The notes beneath the pieces were generated by a model. The model made no database searches and had not been told where the DNA came from. It saw only the letters and a list, made by a program, of their open reading frames with translations. The position numbers and the translations under genes are program-made. A DNA stretch of 64,000 nucleotides. It comes from Pterois miles. Taxonomy: Eukaryota; Chordata; Actinopteri; Perciformes; Scorpaenidae. Where the stretch lies: positions 1,330,001 through 1,394,000 of the forward strand of contig CAMQGK010000058.1 of the NCBI GenBank assembly GCA_947000775.1. The letters are read 5' to 3'. Position 1 is the first letter of the stretch. Each line of letters starts with the position of its first letter. Positions 60,087 through 64,000 of the stretch are shown here, piece by piece.

Positions 60087-60750
60087 TGTCACGGTTATGG
60101 TCTTCTATGTTAGTTAGTTTTTTTGATTAGTTCATTATTTGGTTCTGTTTTGTTACTGAGTTTCTGTTCTAGCATATTGGTTGTGTTTTACTCACTGTCC
60201 TGGTCTTGGTGTCTTGTCTTTGGTGGTTTCCTGTTTTATTTTGAAAGTCTTGTGTCTCTGTGTCATTTACTTCCTGTCTTTGTCTATTTTCCCTCCTTTT
60301 TTGATTGCCTGATTGTTTCCAGCTGTGTGTCATCCCCCTCTGTATTTAAACCACTCCCTTTCCCTCTGTTCTTGTCGACTCATTGGTTCAAGTCCCTGTG
60401 ATCTCCCCGTGCTCTGTTTTCTACTTCTACTCGTGTGCTTCTCCGTGTTGCTGGTTTCTTTTCCTCCTGGTAGGTTTTCTCCCTGTTTAGATGCTTTTCT
60501 CTGCACTCTTGGTGGTTATGCGTTCCAGTTGTCTGTGTTTGTGCACTTGTGTGTCCTCCCTGTGTATTTTAGTTCTTGTGTTAATTCTAGTTTTGGTGTA
60601 TTTAGTTCTTGTGGTTTCTTTGTGCTTAGTTCTTATTTCGTTCTAGTTCAGTTTACTAATTTGTATTACTATGATTTATGGTTTATTCAGTCTAATATTA
60701 AAGACTCGCCTTTTGTTAAATTAGTCTGTGTCTTCTGTGTTTGGGGTCTC

Positions 60751-60832
<82 letters not shown>

Positions 60833-60860
60833 TTTGCCTAATCACCCAGCCCTCTTGACA
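60087..60860 (+). mobile_element. LTR-like element, boundaries uncertain
   Basis: It begins TGTCACGG and ends near TTGACA. It carries a TATA-like tatttaaa at 60342-60349 and ATTAAA at 60697-60702, the LTR order. It shares a tttcctgttttattttga block with the reverse complement of the solo LTR at 46715-47200. A (TC)n expansion at 60747-60831 sits near its 3' end. No matching flanking duplication was found. Confidence 0.5.
60747..60831. repeat. (TC)n microsatellite, interrupted
   Basis: TC units with ttcc and tgtc interruptions, embedded in the LTR-like element. Confidence 0.9.
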
Positions 60861-61972
60861 TGTGTAGTAATATATAATAATAAGTAAAATTGAGTAATAT
60901 GAGGGCGGCTCCGCCCTCTGTTGGACAATACTGTGATTCAATAGACGCGTTTCCTGTCTGTGTTTTCAATCAATCAGTGATCAGCGTGCAGCAGGACGGT
61001 AGAAAACTCACCTCTGTAATGTCACCACTGCTGAGAGATGGACATTTTCAGTGTGTAGGAATAAGGCAACTTGCTGGAAAGCAGTTAAACTGTTTAGAGG
61101 TGAACTCTGTTTTTGACATCTGTCTAAAGTCAGCTAACACGCTCCACTGAAAAACCACAGATAGCAGCAGCGATCACATTATCTGGGAATCTCCAGTGGA
61201 AGTGAGACATAAACCAGATGTGATCGGTGTGTAAGGATCCTGTCATCCAACCCACATCGTCTCCATAAACACCGGCCGAACCCTTTAATACGCTGAGTGG
61301 TTTTAAACAGATGTCTGTGCAAACGTTACAGAAATAGTCTGGAAAGGTTGGAAACGGGGATCTCTGTGGTGGACTCATACATGGACATCAAAACGCTTCA
61401 TAGAACGCTGTCTGCGTCATAACAGACTAAAGAGTTTCATCTACAGGCTGTCAGAAATGATCTGGATTAAAAGCACAGAAACCTCCTTCACCGTCATGTG
61501 ACGTCAGCATTAAACAGTGACGTAGCCTGAAGATCCTTCGCTGTGACGACTGAACAAACGAAGAGCACAGACAAACTCCTCTGGTTTCTAATGAACACCT
61601 CAACATACCACAGGCTGTATATTATGGTCATATCAGAGATGAACGCACTTCACCCATAACAAGACTTATTGATACAGGATTTAATAAGTATTATGTATCA
61701 GACGCAGGATCATAAAAAATGAGAAGACGTCACTTGGAAACTCATCTTTACACCTCTATGTTGTTTTCTATGCTGTGATATGATTTTAAGGTAACGTAAC
61801 CTCAGTAATGTTTCAGCACAATACACACTGAGGATGCTGTTTGTACTGGTTATAATGTCTTCCTATTTTCCTGGATTATATATTATATATTATAAACTCT
61901 GCTACTGACACGGTGCTTCAGCAAAGCTCCTTAAATCTCTCTCTATTCTCTCAGTCCTGCAAAAGAGCAGCT
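60861..61972. other. Non-coding stretch, no gene recognised
   Basis: No gene is supported; a short (tatatta) patch lies near 61878-61890. Confidence 0.4.
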
Positions 61973-62250
61973 GGGGCGGCAGTAGCTCAGTCCGTAGGGA
62001 CTTGGTTTAGGAATCGGAGGGTCACCGGTTCAAGTCCCGACATGGACCAAGACCAACTGGTAGCTGGAGAGGTGCCAGTTTACCTCTTGGGCACTGCCGA
62101 GGTGCCCCTGAGCAAGGCACCGAACCCCCAACTGCTCAGGGTGCTTGTCAGGAGCAGCCCCCTCACTCTGACATCTCTCCATTAATGCAGGTATGTGAAC
62201 TGTGTGAGATTAACCACAAACTGAATTTCCCTCATCTTATCTTATCTTAA
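61973..62250 (+). mobile_element. AFC-like tRNA-derived SINE, full length, different tail
   Basis: It starts ggggcggcagtagctcagtc with the A box at about 61983-61994 and the B box ggttcaagtcc at 62027-62037. The body matches the copy at 54665. The end differs: aatttccctcatcttatctt with a (cttat)n tail instead of (ttc)n, and the tail block before it is shortened. It therefore belongs to a separate subfamily, related to the isolated tails at 11.9, 23.4 and 30.3 kb. Confidence 0.9.
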
Positions 62251-64000
62251 TTACACCTGTTTTCTATCCACACTGGGACTACATAGGGAACTTGGACCAG
62301 ATTGGTTGGGTTCTGTTCCGGATCCAGACCTCCTTTTATGTGCTTGTGTCTCGTCCGCCATGGCTGAAACCGGTTAGGATCCTCACCTCAGCCCAGAATA
62401 GCCATCAGAGCTGCACCAGGCCTCCACCATGTTTTCCAGCCTTTGGGCTGCGACTCCTCGTCGTCGCTCTGATCACGCTCGGGTACGACATTAGAGACGA
62501 TCCGACTGTTCTCCGGATCGAACCGATACCTCCATCAGGCATCATCTGGCCCGTCGGGGAAACGGGATTAAAACGTATCGCCACTATGAAGCCCGCCTTA
62601 AAGGGGTTTTATTCTGAAAAGCTAAAAAGGAAAAGTTTCCTGAAACATTAAATTCATACCGTCCCAGAATAACCCTCGCAGGTTTATGATCTGTTCACAT
62701 TTTGAGTGATGGCTCTGCTTTCAAAGGTGTCATTGACAAACCGATGATCTCTGAGTGTGTAAAGAGGATTTTAAAGAGCCTTAGAGGTCAGACCAGATAC
62801 CTCAGTGATCCTCTGTCTTTCCCTACAACGCCTCCTCCTCACAAACCAATCTGGGACCTTTTCCCGTTTCCATTCTATTATTCAAATTAAGTTAAGAGTG
62901 AATTAACGAGCCTGTCGTCCTGTTGTCTGCAGAGTTTAATCAGTCCCACCCTGCTGCAACATTTCACTCCTGTAAATCCCTGTTTCCGTCAGACATTATC
63001 TGACTTTCTCTTCCTCTTTTTGGTGTTGTGTCATGTTTGACGTCACAAACACGCCAGAAAACCTTTTACGGTGGATCCGTCTTTTTCTTCAGTCACATCT
63101 CAGAGCAGAGCTGCTGAGTTCAACGATCAGCAAGGTGAAGTTAATGGTGTCTGGTGGCTTTGAGAGAGCATATTAATTATTTGTTTTATACATTTTATCT
63201 GGTTAAAAGACGAGACCTAAAATCATATAAAAGTGAATAAATAATCATTTAGGTAGACACATGCGGACACATCAGCTCTCCCTTCAGGCCTCACCATCTG
63301 GCCCACAGACATTTTAATATTAATATGTTGTTTAATTACGGTCGCTTAGCAACGTCAGCCACAACCTGTCTCGGCGCCCTTGAAAGTGGCCCCGTCCGGC
63401 GTACCTCTGCTCCTCCAGGCGCTAGAAGCTGCAGCATACTGCCCCAGGTCTGGTGGTCCGTGCCCTCAGGGGCGTATTTGGATGCTTGACGGGCCTGCCC
63501 CCCCCGATTTTAAACCGAACTGACGTGGCGGATTGTTTGTTTCTCTTATATTACAAAAATGTTTAATACTGAAATGTGTCTCTGAAAACATGAGGCAGGA
63601 AATGAGCCACGCAACAAGTCAAACAGTTAGACAGTCCAACGTTTTCCAGAGACGTTTCTAGAGGCGGCGAGTTGAGCTGGACGCTGCTGATTTGAATGAA
63701 GTAGTTTTATGTAAATGAGGACGGACCGAGGTGAGGCCCCGCCTCTCCGAAAGCACCTCAGCACAACCACGATGCACCGAACGGAGCGTAGAAATGATCC
63801 GTGGTCACGTAGACGTCCAGTTAGAGCTCATGGTGCTGTGAAAAAACAACTGATTAACTAGATTCATTCATTAACATTATCAAACATTATTATTGTTATT
63901 ACATACAAACATCAGATGGGGAGAAGTGTGGTGTCACATGTTAAAAACATGAATTACAGTGATTAGAATAAAAAGTGTCTCTGAATACTGAAATCATGGA
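62251..64000. other. Non-coding stretch, no gene recognised
   Basis: An open frame of 119 codons at 62292-62651 has no motif I recognise. A GC-richer patch at about 63370-63520 with a C run (63500-63507) is unexplained. Nothing else is supported to the window end. Confidence 0.35.

Noticed and set aside
60313..60858. 181-codon Leu/Ser/Phe-rich ORF that looks like a membrane protein
   Set aside because: It lies inside an LTR-like, T-rich element and ends in a TC microsatellite; hydrophobicity reflects T-richness.

Overview
The window looks like nuclear DNA from a teleost fish, most likely a spiny-rayed (percomorph) species. The evidence is tRNA-derived SINEs of the kind common in acanthomorph genomes, RTE/Rex-type and CR1/L2-type LINE debris, fish-style LTR remnants, abundant dinucleotide microsatellites and many minisatellites. 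Nothing looks prokaryotic: there are no operons, Shine-Dalgarno sites or dense coding.

Only one protein-coding gene can be supported with confidence. It is an intronless tcim (TC1/C8orf4-type) gene on the + strand. Its TATA box is at 9381, its start codon at 9546, its stop at 9848 and its poly(A) signal at 10391, and it sits in a CpG-rich segment of about 0.8 kb. The rest is gene-poor. A few short open stretches with splice-like or poly(A)-like context (27.3 kb, 28.2 kb, 28.8-29.05 kb) could be exons of non-coding or lineage-specific transcripts, but this is unproven.

The dominant structure is tandem repeats, about 8 kb in total. They include a 25-bp array at 5.2-6.0 kb, a compound array of two alternating modules at 21.6-23.3 kb, and an 11-bp array running into a 0.3-kb polypurine tract at 24.0-25.0 kb. 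Further along are a 12-bp array at 38.2 kb, a 9-bp array with a Gly-X-Y frame at 47.2 kb, a 20-bp x5 array at 48.4 kb and a 2.2-kb array of 15/19-bp units at 49.0-51.2 kb. The last two are a 7/14-bp array split by a SINE at 54.05-55.37 kb and a 17-bp array at 58.8-59.4 kb. Nearly every long open reading frame here, including two of more than 500 codons, is a by-product of stop-free repeat units and not a gene.

Mobile-element remnants fill much of the remainder. There are AFC-like SINEs (52.9, 54.7, 60.0, 62.0 kb) and isolated SINE 3' tails (11.9, 23.4, 30.3 kb). A second SINE family has five copies (2.2, 19.3, 26.6, 43.5, 59.8 kb) and a third tRNA-derived SINE lies at 47.8-48.1 kb. Two decayed RTE/Rex-like LINE 3' ends lie at 41.5 and 44.9 kb, and a CR1/L2-like reverse-transcriptase fossil at 55.9-56.7 kb. 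A solo LTR with a perfect 5-bp target duplication lies at 46.7-47.2 kb, and a second LTR-like piece at 60.1-60.9 kb.

I found no undescribed multi-gene system. The most unusual items are the compound satellite at 21.6-23.3 kb, the 2.2-kb dual-length array, the Gly-X-Y array abutting the solo LTR, and a CpG-dense orphan segment at 57.15-57.37 kb.
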